A DNA stretch of 64,000 nucleotides from assembly GCF_003001815.1 (NCBI RefSeq), contig NZ_PVMZ01000013.1, forward strand, positions 1 to 64,000. The letters are read 5' to 3'. This DNA is from Actinoplanes italicus. GTDB lineage: Bacteria > Actinomycetota > Actinomycetes > Mycobacteriales > Micromonosporaceae. Within the stretch, counting starts at the first letter, position 1. Every line of letters starts with the position of its first letter. A program made the position numbers and the translations under genes. Under the pieces are notes generated by a model. The model did no database searches. It saw nothing but the letters and a program-made list of their open reading frames with translations, and was not told where the DNA came from. Of this stretch, positions 1-7,963 are shown in pieces.

Positions 1-1
1 A

Positions 2-100
2 CCCCGATTCCTGCACACCTACAATCACCACCGCCACCACACCGCCATCGGCGGACCACCCGCCAACCGCGTTCCCAACCTCTCTGGGCAGAACATCTAG
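2..100 (+). CDS. IS481-family transposase, C-terminal fragment (partial at window start)
   Basis: Frame 2 from the window edge reads 32 residues ending in a TAG stop. The fragment contains YNHHRHHTAIGG followed by PPANRVPNLSG, the conserved tail of IS481/IS3-type DDE integrase-core transposases (known family feature). Only the tail is inside the window, so the catalytic residues cannot be checked. Its stop codon lies in the palindrome CTAG, whose other strand supplies the stop codon of the converging dioxygenase gene, so the two genes end on top of each other. This suggests the element inserted at, or trimmed, the dioxygenase 3' end (inference). Confidence 0.75.
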   Translation, partial: PRFLHTYNHHRHHTAIGGPPANRVPNLSGQNI

Positions 101-1044
101 AGCACCACGGGCGGCGTTCCGTGGGTGTGGAACGACTCGATCGTCCTGAGACCCCACGCCTGCCCCTTGGCCCGCTCCGTCTCGGTCCAGGTGATCACCT
201 CGTGGTCGGGGGCGAGCAACAGACGCGCTCCGGCGTTGCAGAGTTCGATGCGGTTGCCGCCGGGCTCCCACACGTACAGGAAGAAGGTCTGTTGAATGGC
301 GTGTTTGTGCGGTCCCGTCTCGATGTGCACGCCGGCCTCCAGGAACACGTCGGCGGCCCGCAGGATGTCCTCGCGGGTGTCGGTCGCGAACGCCACGTGG
401 TGCAGTCTGCCTTCGGTGCCGGTCCAGTCGCGGGTGTAGACGAGGTCGTACGACTTGTCGGTGAACGTGTACCAGACGGCGGCCTTCGTGCCGTCGTTGA
501 GCACGATCTGCTCGCTGGCCCGCCCGGTCAGAGCCGTGGCCAGGAACTCCTCGTTGACCGGAACGTCGCGGGCGAGGAAGTTGACGTGGTCGAGCCGCCG
601 CACGTTGGCGCCGCGGCCGGGAAAGCGGGCGGCCTGGTTCTTCAGTGACGGGCGGGTCGCGTCCGAGGCCGTGTACCTGCGGGTCTCGTAGTAGATCCCG
701 AACGGATGCCCGTCCGGGTCGGTGAAGTGGAAGACCGGGCCGTACCCGAACTCGTCGGAGATCCATCCCTCGCCGAGCCCGGCCGCCTCGAGGTCGCGGA
801 CCCGGCGTTCGAGGGCCTCCGGACTGCGCGCCCGGAGCCAGGTGCGGCCGATGCCGGACGTGTCCGTGCCGGCGACCTTGACGGTGAAGGCCTCGTAGTC
901 GTCCCAGGCGTGCAGGTAGACGCTGTTCCCGCGGCGCTCGACGACCTCCATGGCCATCTGGTCGGTGAAGAACCGGACCGTGTCGTCGAGAACCGGCGTG
1001 CGGAGCTCGACCGCGGAGACGTGGGCGATGTCTCTCTCAGCCAT
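97..1044 (-). CDS. catechol 2,3-dioxygenase-type VOC family extradiol dioxygenase
   Basis: 315 residues, the usual length for two-domain extradiol ring-cleavage dioxygenases of the vicinal-oxygen-chelate fold, which open catechol-type rings with Fe(II). Two VOC modules are visible. In the second, RLDHVNFLARD (about residue 150), LHHVAFATD (about 216) and NRIELCNAG (about 268) supply the expected His-His-Glu metal ligands. The ATG start overlaps the stop of the upstream PrpF-like remnant by 8 bases, so the two were once a translationally coupled operon, probably for aromatic acid breakdown (inference). The 3' end meets the IS481 transposase in a shared CTAG, so the last few residues may not be native. 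Natural substrate unknown. Confidence 0.85.
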   Translation of the reverse strand: MAERDIAHVSAVELRTPVLDDTVRFFTDQMAMEVVERRGNSVYLHAWDDYEAFTVKVAGTDTSGIGRTWLRARSPEALERRVRDLEAAGLGEGWISDEFGYGPVFHFTDPDGHPFGIYYETRRYTASDATRPSLKNQAARFPGRGANVRRLDHVNFLARDVPVNEEFLATALTGRASEQIVLNDGTKAAVWYTFTDKSYDLVYTRDWTGTEGRLHHVAFATDTREDILRAADVFLEAGVHIETGPHKHAIQQTFFLYVWEPGGNRIELCNAGARLLLAPDHEVITWTETERAKGQAWGLRTIESFHTHGTPPVVL

Positions 1045-1420
1045 GCGTGATGGCTCCTTCCGTGTTGCGACGCGGGTGGACTCGCCCCTCCACGAGCGGG
1101 CGGGCGGTGCTCACGACGGCGGACCGCCCGGCGTCGAGGTCGATCACGACGTCGGAGAAGCCGCTCGGATGTTCCAGCCTGATCGTGCCCGAGTGTCCGG
1201 TGTGCACGACACTGCCGGGCGTCGCCACCGCGGTCCCGACGGTCACCGCGGCGAGCACGCCGATCGAGGCATGGACGCGACGGGGGATGAACATCCGCGT
1301 CCCCAGCGTGCCACCGTTCGCCGGGGGAGAGGTCAGGCACATCTTGGGTACGGTCGACGCGCTCACCTCACCGAGGCCCATCACCTCACCGGCGAGCATC
1401 CGCAGCTCCTCCACCCGGCG
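1037..1420 (-). pseudogene. PrpF / 4-oxalomesaconate tautomerase-like protein, C-terminal remnant
   Basis: The last ~125 codons of this frame read as the C-terminal domain of the PrpF family (methylaconitate isomerase, 4-oxalomesaconate tautomerase). Signature pieces are VPKMCLTSPP, RMFIPRRVHASIGVLAAVT and LEHPSGF. Upstream of about 1420 the frame stays open but no longer looks like PrpF; instead the opposite strand carries a dehydrogenase fragment. The N-terminal two thirds are therefore missing, apparently by a deletion that joined two neighbouring genes. Such isomerases sit beside extradiol dioxygenases in aromatic-acid pathways, which fits the coupled gene just downstream. Probably inactive. 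Confidence 0.7.
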
Positions 1421-1427
1421 GCACGGC

Positions 1428-1893
1428 CGGCCGTCGGCGGACGCCCTGAGCGAATCGCTACCGGCCCTGGAGACCGGCACGATCTGGGCCGACCTCAACA
1501 CCGCCGCCCCCGGCCTCAGGAACGGCTCGCCGCCCTCGGCGGTCGGCGGGCGCGGGTCGTCGACGTTGCCCTGATGTCCCCGGTACCCGGCCGCGGCCTC
1601 CGAACGCCGATGACCGCGAGCGGTCCGGCCGCCGCCGAACTCGCGGCAGTGCTGGGCGGTTTCGGCGCCTCGGTCGAGGTGCTGGACGGCCCGGTCGGCG
1701 CGGCCGCCACCCGCAAGCTGCTGCGTAGCGTCTTCTGCAAGGGCATGGCCGCCGCGGTGGTGGAGGCCATGGAGGCGGCGAAGGCGGCCGGGCTGGAGGA
1801 GTGGCCGCGCGGCAACATCCGCGACGAACTGATCCGAGGCAACGCCGCCACCCTGGACCGCCTGATCGACGGCTCGCTGAAGCACGGCCTAAA
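1428..1893 (+). pseudogene. 6-phosphogluconate-dehydrogenase-like NAD(P)-binding protein, frameshifted remnant
   Basis: Two frames on this strand together read as one protein of the DUF1932/6PGDH-like dehydrogenase family: LPALETGTIWADLNTAAPGL in one frame, then ERLAALGGRRARVVDVALMS and TRKLLRSVFCKGMAAAVVE in the next. The switch is at about 1518, where CTCAGGAACGG looks like a one-base deletion from a CTC-ANG-GAA-CGG original. Both ends are cut: the nucleotide-binding N terminus is absent (PrpF remnant instead), and after GSLKHG the frame runs into the 3' end of the amidoligase gene. It is a decayed piece of the same catabolic cluster and almost certainly non-functional. Confidence 0.7.
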
Positions 1894-2944
1894 GGTCCAA
1901 GGACCGCGCGGCCATCTCCAGCAACGTCTCCACCGCCGACGCCGGGTCTGACGGGGGACTGATCGGGGCCGGGTCCACGCAGCGGTCGAGCAGCAGCTCG
2001 ACCAGCGCCGCGCGATGGATGATCTCGTCGGGGTCGATCGCGCCGGGCAGGATGCGGATCTCGACGGTGTCGCGGACCGGGTCGTCGGTGAGCACCTGGG
2101 TCAGGTTGACGTCGAAGAACTTGGTGAGCCCGCCGTCCGTGGCGGCCTTGCGCAGCTCGTCGGTCGTCGGGGTGCCGGCGACCGCGGTGACCAGCGGTTC
2201 CGGGAGCGGGGCGAGGCGGCGGCAGGCCGGATTGGTGGCGAGCACCTCGCGCAGGGCGTCCCGGTAGTACGCGAACAGGCGTACCACATTGGCCAGGGCG
2301 GCCGGATCCCGGAACGGAGCACCGTCGACGTGCAGGTGCACGGCCGCCTCCCGGGGGACCGTGAACCCGAGTTCGGCCGCCGGTCCGAGGAGTTCGGCGA
2401 GGGCGGCGCGATGGCCTGTGGCCAGGGGCGGAGTGACGATCTCGCAGGGCCGTTCGCGTTCGCCGCCGGCCAGGGAGGCCAGCGCGATGGTGGCGCCGGC
2501 CGCGTCGTCGAGCCGGTGGATCCTGCCGTGCTGCTGGACCTCGGTTCCCCAGAGCCGGGCGGCCGGCTCCAGAACCTGCGCGAGCTTGCCGCCGGGGTCG
2601 CACTGCACGGCGAGCAGGCGCAGCAGGCGGGTGTCGTCGGTGAGGACGCGGAACCAGCCGGGGATCGCGGGTGCCCGCGGGTCGAGGCCGTGCAGCAGGG
2701 TGACGTCGTCGACCAGGGTGCAGACCGGTGAGCCGTCCCGTCGCCGTACGTCGAAACCCTGGGTGAGATGCAGGAACCGTCCCAGGCCGGGGACCAGGGA
2801 CGGTTCGCTGTCGTGGTGCCAGATCGGCCGGACGCTGCCCCCACAGCGTCCGGCCACATCCATGGCGAGCGTGCGCCGGCTGACCCCGGGCGGGGCCATC
2901 AGCTCGATCTCGAAGCCGATCCGCCGGCGCAGCTCCGGTGTCAC
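1889..2944 (-). CDS. amidoligase family protein
   Basis: 351 residues starting RIGFEIELMAPPG near residue 8, the opening strand of the amidoligase_2 (COOH-NH2 ligase, glutamine-synthetase-like) fold, where GxExE residues bind ATP/metal. Other conserved-looking stretches are IWHHDSEPSL (about 40-50), AAVHLHVDG (about 205) and VEIRILPG (about 300), consistent with the family. These ligases form amide or isopeptide bonds on peptides or peptidoglycan-like substrates; the substrate here is unknown. The GTG start overlaps the preceding stop (GTGA), making it the third gene of a sigma factor / repeat membrane protein / amidoligase operon. That arrangement suggests a cell-envelope role under its own sigma factor (inference). 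Confidence 0.75.
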   Translation of the reverse strand: MTPELRRRIGFEIELMAPPGVSRRTLAMDVAGRCGGSVRPIWHHDSEPSLVPGLGRFLHLTQGFDVRRRDGSPVCTLVDDVTLLHGLDPRAPAIPGWFRVLTDDTRLLRLLAVQCDPGGKLAQVLEPAARLWGTEVQQHGRIHRLDDAAGATIALASLAGGERERPCEIVTPPLATGHRAALAELLGPAAELGFTVPREAAVHLHVDGAPFRDPAALANVVRLFAYYRDALREVLATNPACRRLAPLPEPLVTAVAGTPTTDELRKAATDGGLTKFFDVNLTQVLTDDPVRDTVEIRILPGAIDPDEIIHRAALVELLLDRCVDPAPISPPSDPASAVETLLEMAARSLDL

Positions 2945-3786
2945 GGCTTGATCGGCAGCGTCTCGCCGGCCTGCAGCCGTCGTCCGGCCTCGACCTTGAC
3001 TGCGTACGTGTCGTCCATCTTCCAGAGCTTGGCCAGCTTCGCGGCGTCCTCACCGTCGTAGCCGGCGTCCCAGAAGATGTTCGCCAGGCGGGCCTTCTTG
3101 CCCTCCTCGGCCTGCTTCTTGTCCGCCTTGACCGGCAGCGTCTCACCGGCGAGCAGGCGCTTGCCGGCCTCGACCTTGGCCTCGTACGGGTCGGCGATCT
3201 TCCAGAGCTTCGCCAGCGCGACGGCGTCGTCCCAGTCGTAACCGGACAGGAAGAACTCGTCGACCTGCTTCATCGTCTCGTCGTCGATGGGGTCCTCGGT
3301 GGCCGGCGTGTCGGGGTTCTGCCGCGGCTCGACCGGCAGTGTCTCGCCGGACAGCAGCTTCTTGCCGGCGACCGCCTTGACCTGGGCGATCTTGTCGGTG
3401 CCGAGCTTCCACAGCCCTGCCAGCTCCACGGCGTTGTCGTAGCCGTACCCGGCCTGGAAGTAGGCGGCCAGGCCCTCCTTGACCTCGTCCTCGGTGAGGG
3501 GCGCCGAGGGGTCGAGGGTGGGCGGGGTGCTCGGGGTGGCCGCCGGGGCGGCGACCTGGAAGGCGGGCGCGGCGGCCGGGTCGGCCGGCAGGATCCCGGG
3601 GAGCTGGGTGATGCCCGCGATCAGGCCGGCGCTCAGCGCCACCCCGCCCGCGGCCTGCGCACCACGACGGCGCCACTTGTATTTCTGCGCCAGTTCCTCG
3701 ACGCGGGCGTAGACCGCTGCTGGATCCGGCGTCTCTTTCTCGTGCTTGGTGAAGGCTTCGCGCAGCCGGTCTCCGTGCTCAGTCAC
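2941..3786 (-). CDS. membrane-anchored protein with three ~50-residue repeats, partner of SigE-type sigma factor
   Basis: 281 residues. Residues ~1-45 are charged and cytosolic (HGDRLREAF, DPAAVYARVEELAQ), followed by one membrane segment (AAGGVALSAGLIAGITQLPG) and a Pro/Ala-rich linker. Three tandem repeats fill the rest, each with a Gly-Tyr-x-x-x-x-A core, LAKLWK or LAGLWK, and an ending like LLAGETLPV. The GTG start forms a 4-base overlap with the sigma-factor stop, which decides the start against a longer open frame. Its place after a SigE-family sigma suggests an anti-sigma or signal-sensing role with the repeats outside the membrane; this is inference, as no zinc anti-sigma motif is seen. 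The GTGA overlap with the next gene supports co-translation with the amidoligase. Confidence 0.7.
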   Translation of the reverse strand: MTEHGDRLREAFTKHEKETPDPAAVYARVEELAQKYKWRRRGAQAAGGVALSAGLIAGITQLPGILPADPAAAPAFQVAAPAATPSTPPTLDPSAPLTEDEVKEGLAAYFQAGYGYDNAVELAGLWKLGTDKIAQVKAVAGKKLLSGETLPVEPRQNPDTPATEDPIDDETMKQVDEFFLSGYDWDDAVALAKLWKIADPYEAKVEAGKRLLAGETLPVKADKKQAEEGKKARLANIFWDAGYDGEDAAKLAKLWKMDDTYAVKVEAGRRLQAGETLPIKP

Positions 3787-4301
3787 GACCTCTCCTCGGC
3801 ATGGACCCGTAGTTCCGACTCCTTGTCGAGCCGGAGGATGTTCAGTGCCCTCGACGCGTGGCTGCGGACCGTGGCGGGTGCGCAACCCAGCAGGTCGGCG
3901 ATGGTGTCGTCGTCCAGCTGCTCGTAGTACCGCAGGACCAGCACCGCCCGCTGCTTGCGCCCGAGGGCGGACAGCCGGTGCCAGAGCGCGTCGGCCTCGA
4001 CCACACCGTCGGCGTGGTCGCGGGCGCCGCCGCGCGCGTCGTCCAGCTCGATGAGCCGTTCGCCGGCCGCGTGGATGTGCCTTACCGCCCAGCTGCGCCG
4101 CCACGACAGATACTCGTTGAGCACCATCCGGCGGACATACGCCTCGGGCGAGTCGGCATCACTGATCCGTTTCCAGCGCACCTGGGCACGGGCCAGCACC
4201 TCCTGCACCACGTCCTGCGCCAGATCCCGGTCGCCGGTGAGGACGACCGCGTAGCGCAACAGGCTGGGCAGGCGGGCCAACGCGAATTGCTCGAAGGTCA
4301 C
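3783..4301 (-). CDS. SigE-family ECF RNA polymerase sigma factor
   Basis: 172 residues with the usual ECF layout. Region 2 is at about residues 10-75 (LLRYAVVLTGDRDLAQDVVQE) and region 4 at about 105-160 (LSALGRKQRAVLVLRYYEQL, then a helix-turn-helix around ADLLGCAPATVRSHASRAL). This is the SigE subfamily common in Streptomyces and Micromonosporaceae. The start is GTG. It leads a three-gene operon with stop-start overlaps, so it probably controls the membrane repeat protein and amidoligase and perhaps itself. It diverges from the PadR-ABC operon across about 107 bases. The signal it answers is not visible. Confidence 0.9.
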   Translation of the reverse strand: MTFEQFALARLPSLLRYAVVLTGDRDLAQDVVQEVLARAQVRWKRISDADSPEAYVRRMVLNEYLSWRRSWAVRHIHAAGERLIELDDARGGARDHADGVVEADALWHRLSALGRKQRAVLVLRYYEQLDDDTIADLLGCAPATVRSHASRALNILRLDKESELRVHAEERS

Positions 4302-4375
4302 ACCTCATCGACGCATCCCGGGCCCGAGTTGTGCAGTCGGTTCCGAAGATATTTTTTCTGGGCCACCCCGGTAGA

Positions 4376-4408
4376 TAGGCAGACTGCTAAGCAGCTAGCC
4401 TGCCTAGC
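4376..4408 (+). promoter_or_regulatory. candidate leaderless promoter and PadR operator
   Basis: Nested dyads lie directly before the PadR ATG: TAGGCAG at 4376-4382 pairs with CTGCCTA at 4400-4406, and CTGCTAAGCAG at 4384-4394 is an inner palindrome. TAGCCT at 4396-4401 fits a -10 box seven bases before the ATG, and there is no Shine-Dalgarno sequence, so a leaderless transcript is likely. PadR proteins usually repress their own operon; the dyad is the obvious candidate site (inference). Confidence 0.45.
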
Positions 4409-4735
4409 ATGACTCCCCGGCCGTGGCTGCACGGCTTCCTCGACCTGTGCCTGCTCGCGATGCTGCGCGAGCGGCCCGACTACGGCTACGGGCTGGCCCA
4501 GCGGCTGGCCGCGGCCGGCGTCGCCGACATCCCCGGCGGGACTCTCTATCCGGCGCTGCTGCGCCTGGAGCAGCAGGGACTCGCCTCACCCAGCTGGGGG
4601 CCGTCGGAGAGCGGCCCGCGCCGGAAGTATTACGCGATCACCCCGGCCGGGCTCGACGCGCTGAGTGCGCAGGCAGACGAGTGGCGGGGCTTCCGCGACG
4701 GCGTCGACGCGCTGATCGGGGAGCACGTGCGATGA
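4409..4735 (+). CDS. PadR family transcriptional regulator
   Basis: 108 residues forming a PadR winged helix: HGFLDLCLLAMLRERPDYGYGL (helix 1-2), IPGGTLYPALLRLEQQGL (recognition helix) and GPRRKYYAITPAG (wing). It is the short one-domain form with a brief C-terminal dimerisation helix. Its stop overlaps the ATG of the ABC ATPase gene, so it is first in a PadR / ATPase / permease operon that it probably represses. PadR regulators often sense small hydrophobic compounds or drugs; the effector is unknown. No ribosome binding site precedes the ATG. Confidence 0.9.
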   Translation: MTPRPWLHGFLDLCLLAMLRERPDYGYGLAQRLAAAGVADIPGGTLYPALLRLEQQGLASPSWGPSESGPRRKYYAITPAGLDALSAQADEWRGFRDGVDALIGEHVR

Positions 4736-5541
4736 ACGACTGGCCGCACCGCTTCGAGACCGAGCTGGTCCGGCTCGGTCTGCAGCCGGAACGCGCCCAC
4801 CGGCTCAGCGTGGAGACCGCCGCGCAGGCCGGTGAGCACGCGGCCGACCCGGATCATTTCTTCGGTCCGGCCCACCTGTACGCCCGTCATCTCGTCGCCG
4901 AGCTGCGGGTCTCCACGTTCGAGGAGAAGCGCGCCGAGGCCGGCCGGGTGATGCTCCGGCTGGCCGGGGTGACCAAGCGGTACCGTCGCCGGACCGTTCT
5001 GGCCGGCGTCGACCTCACCGTCCGCGGCGGCGAGGTGGCCGCGATCGTCGGCGCGAACGGCTGCGGCAAGTCCACGCTGCTGAGAATCTGCGCCGGGCTC
5101 ACCGCGCCGACCAGCGGCACGGTCCAGCGCATCCGGCGGGTCGGTTTCGTCCCGCAGGACGGCGGGACCGCCGGGTGGCTGACCGCCGACGAGCACTTCA
5201 CGCTCTTCGGTGCCGCGGCCGGCATCGCGCCCCGCAAGGCCCGGTCCACCGGCGCGCATCTGGCGTCCCTGCTCGCCTGGCGGCCCACGGCCGCCCAACC
5301 CGTTCAAGAGCTCTCCGGCGGTACGCGACAGAAGCTCAACCTGGTCCTCGGTGAGCTGCACGGGCCCGACCTGCTGCTTCTCGACGAGCCGTACCAGGGA
5401 TTCGACCAGGGGTCGTACCTCGACTTCTGGCGTCAGGTTCACGTCTGGCGTGACGCCGGCCGTGCGGTCGTGGTGGTCACCCACCTGCTGCACGAGTTGC
5501 AGCACGTCGACCACGTTCTGGATCTCGGAGGAGCCGCATGA
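4732..5541 (+). CDS. ABC transporter ATP-binding protein with N-terminal helical extension
   Basis: 269 residues. Residues ~1-70 form a charged helical segment resembling the HAAS-like (DUF1700-type) region often encoded beside PadR genes, here fused to the ATPase. The ABC domain follows: Walker A GANGCGKST (about residue 110), signature LSGGTRQKLNL (about 195), Walker B LLLLDEPYQGFD (about 215) and the H-loop in VVVTHLLHE. The ATG shares ATGA with the PadR stop, excluding the longer upstream frame. It pairs with the permease encoded next. A small efflux or antibiotic-peptide exporter is likely; the cargo is unknown. Confidence 0.85.
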   Translation: MNDWPHRFETELVRLGLQPERAHRLSVETAAQAGEHAADPDHFFGPAHLYARHLVAELRVSTFEEKRAEAGRVMLRLAGVTKRYRRRTVLAGVDLTVRGGEVAAIVGANGCGKSTLLRICAGLTAPTSGTVQRIRRVGFVPQDGGTAGWLTADEHFTLFGAAAGIAPRKARSTGAHLASLLAWRPTAAQPVQELSGGTRQKLNLVLGELHGPDLLLLDEPYQGFDQGSYLDFWRQVHVWRDAGRAVVVVTHLLHELQHVDHVLDLGGAA

Positions 5542-6236
5542 CCGCGCTCGTGGTCGCAGAGTTGTCCGCCCGCGAGGTGGGCCGGCGCCGGGTCGCCATC
5601 CTGCTGGTGATCTCGCTGCCGCTCTGGTTCTACCTGGTCCGGCGTGACCTGACCGGTCAGTCCACCCGGATGCTCATGACCGGCATCGCCTGGGCCGTCT
5701 CCACGCTCACCCTGTTCGTGGTCAACTCGGCCCGCGGGGTCGATCCACGGCTGCGGATCTCCGGGGCCTCCACCGCCGGGATCGTCGGGGGCCGGCTGAT
5801 CGCGATGAGCGGCTTCGGGGCGCTGCTGGCCGGAGGCTACTTCGCGCTGGTCGCGATCGACCAGGACATCGACCGGGCCTGGGCGGTGGCCCTGCTGATG
5901 CTGATCACCGCGTTGATCGCGGTTCCGTTCGGCAGCCTGGTCGGTGCGTTGCTGCCGCGTGAGCTGGAAGGCGCGCTGGCCCTGTTCAGCGTCTGCGCGG
6001 TGCAGATGCTCGCCGACCCGGCCGGCACGGTCGCCAAGTTCCTGCCGTTCTGGTCGGGCCGGGAGATCGGCACGTACGCGATCGACGGTGCCGCCACCGA
6101 CCTGCTCTGGCGCGGTCTGGCCCACGGCGTGCTGGTCTGGACCCTGTGCACCGGCCTCACTCTGGCGATCTTCGCGCGCCGGCTGCGCCTCGAGCGCTAC
6201 CCCGAACCGGACCCGGAGCCGCAAGGTATTCATTAA
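5538..6236 (+). CDS. ABC transporter permease (six-helix membrane subunit)
   Basis: 232 residues with about six hydrophobic segments, for example VAILLVISLPLWFYL, GIAWAVSTLTLFVV, LIAMSGFGALLAGGYF, VALLMLITALIAVPFG, ELEGALALFSVCAVQML and GLAHGVLVWTLCTGL. This is the size and pattern of ABC-2-type permeases that pair with single ATPases. The ATG overlaps the ATPase stop (ATGA), so the two subunits are coupled. It ends the PadR operon. An AT-rich stretch with a weak inverted repeat follows, but no clear terminator. Substrate unknown. Confidence 0.75.
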   Translation: MTALVVAELSAREVGRRRVAILLVISLPLWFYLVRRDLTGQSTRMLMTGIAWAVSTLTLFVVNSARGVDPRLRISGASTAGIVGGRLIAMSGFGALLAGGYFALVAIDQDIDRAWAVALLMLITALIAVPFGSLVGALLPRELEGALALFSVCAVQMLADPAGTVAKFLPFWSGREIGTYAIDGAATDLLWRGLAHGVLVWTLCTGLTLAIFARRLRLERYPEPDPEPQGIH

Positions 6237-6344
6237 TTTGGATGTTTGAATAGCCAATCGTGACCGTCCGGCCGTTCCGCCGTCTCATGTGGACCGAGAG
6301 ACTCCTGTCGCACGTTGCTGAGCCAACGAAACGACGGGGGATCC

Positions 6345-7868
6345 ATGCGAAAGCAACTCAGGCGGGCGGTCACGGCTACGCTCGCGACAGTCCTCGCCTC
6401 GACGGGACTGGCGGCCGTGGCCGCACCGGCGCAGGCGGCGCCGATCGGTGACCATGTCATCTTCTGGAACAACGTCCTGCTCAAGACGTACCGGACGGCC
6501 GGCGGCGCACCCGGGCCGCTGGCCAGGTCCGGCGCGATGATGCACAACGCGATGTTCAACGCGGTCAACGCGATCAACTGCAACCGCACCGGCTCGTACG
6601 ACGACTTCAACTGCCTGGCCATCGACTACACCGGCGGTGTCCCGATCACGAACTGGGCGAACCCGGACGTCGAGACGGCGATCGACTACGCCGCCCAGAC
6701 CGTGCTCAGCAGTCTCTACCCGGCGATCAGCTTCTCCGCCGACCTGGCCGCGGCGCAGGACGGCATCGCCGTCGACGCCTCCCAGCAGCAGGGCCGCAGC
6801 GTCGGCGTGAAGGCCGGTCAGAACATGGTCGCCAGCCGCGACGGGAACCTGGACCGGTCCACCCACAACACCACGTACACCCTGGTGAACCAGCCGGGCT
6901 TCTGGCGGCCCACCGGGTCGGGCAACGCGGCCACCCCGGGCTGGGGCCAGGTCGTGCCCTTCTCCCGGTTCACCGAGTCCTACAAGCTGTCCAGCCTGCG
7001 CCCGGCTCTCCCGGGCGGCTACTCGACGATGCCGTCGCTGCTGGCGAGTTCGGCGTACGCCACGCAGGTCAACGAGGTCAAGAGCCTGGGCCGGGCGACC
7101 GGCTCGACCCGGACCAGCGAGCAGACGCAGATCGCGTGGTACTGGGCGAACGACCTGGACGGCACGTACAAGCCGCCGGGTCAGCACTTCGCGCACACCC
7201 AGGTGGTGTCGGCGGGCCGCGGCCTGGACCAGATGGCGAACCTGCGGCTCTTTGCCCTGGTCAGCGCCGCGATGGCGGACGCCGCGATCGTCGCCTGGGA
7301 CGCCAAGTACCTGACCGCGATCGACCTGTGGCGTCCCGAGTCGGCGATCCAGCTGGCCGGCACCGACAACAACGCCGCCACGACGGCTGACACCGCGTGG
7401 AAGCCTCTGTCGGCCGACCGGAACGGCGTCAACTTCAGTCCCGCGTTCCCCGCCTGGATCTCCGGTCATGCCACCTTCGGCGGCGCCTGGGCCAAGAGCA
7501 TGGAGCGCTACTTCGGCACCGACGCCATCACCTTCACCGGCGGCACCGAAGATCCGCACGCGGTCGGGGTGACCAGGACCTTCACCAGTTTCAGCGCGGC
7601 CGCGCAGGAGGACGCCCGCAGCCGCATCTATCTCGGCGTCCACTACTCCTGGGACGGCACGCAGGGCAACGCCGCCGGTGCCAAGGTGGGCGACTACGTG
7701 GCGAACAAGCTGTTCCAGAAAGTGATCAACGGTGGCGGCTTCTCCTCCGCGCAGACCTGTGACGAGACCGGCGACGACGCGGTCTACGCCAACAAGATCT
7801 ACAGCGCCTACAGCTGCCGCCAGAACAGCGCCACCTCGTGGACGCTGATCTACTACCCCTGGCCCTGA
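6345..7868 (+). CDS. secreted vanadium-dependent haloperoxidase (PAP2 superfamily)
   Basis: 507 residues from the ATG at 6345, chosen because GGGGGA lies just upstream and a clean signal peptide follows (MRKQLRRAVTAT, hydrophobic core, cleavage near AQAAP). The vanadate/phosphate site motifs appear in order: KYLTAIDLWRPES (about residue 322), FPAWISGHATFGG (about 370, the PSGH-type motif with acid-base His) and SRIYLGVHYSWDG (about 425, SR...H motif). Family members oxidise halides with H2O2 using vanadate, or act as acid phosphatases; the motifs alone cannot separate the two. Several C-terminal Cys suggest disulfides outside the cell. No operon partner. Confidence 0.85.
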   Translation: MRKQLRRAVTATLATVLASTGLAAVAAPAQAAPIGDHVIFWNNVLLKTYRTAGGAPGPLARSGAMMHNAMFNAVNAINCNRTGSYDDFNCLAIDYTGGVPITNWANPDVETAIDYAAQTVLSSLYPAISFSADLAAAQDGIAVDASQQQGRSVGVKAGQNMVASRDGNLDRSTHNTTYTLVNQPGFWRPTGSGNAATPGWGQVVPFSRFTESYKLSSLRPALPGGYSTMPSLLASSAYATQVNEVKSLGRATGSTRTSEQTQIAWYWANDLDGTYKPPGQHFAHTQVVSAGRGLDQMANLRLFALVSAAMADAAIVAWDAKYLTAIDLWRPESAIQLAGTDNNAATTADTAWKPLSADRNGVNFSPAFPAWISGHATFGGAWAKSMERYFGTDAITFTGGTEDPHAVGVTRTFTSFSAAAQEDARSRIYLGVHYSWDGTQGNAAGAKVGDYVANKLFQKVINGGGFSSAQTCDETGDDAVYANKIYSAYSCRQNSATSWTLIYYPWP

Positions 7869-7963
7869 CCCTCCGGAATCCGCGGGATGTTCACGTCGGG
7901 GCGGATCCTGCCGATGGTAGGTCTGTCCCGACCCCCGTGAGCGGTGTTCCGCAGAGGTGAATG

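Noticed and set aside
950..1951. 333-codon plus-strand frame as an intact dehydrogenase
   Set aside because: Only the last ~125 codons have dehydrogenase character; the first part is antisense to the dioxygenase start and PrpF remnant, and the proper upstream dehydrogenase frame is shifted by one base near 1518.
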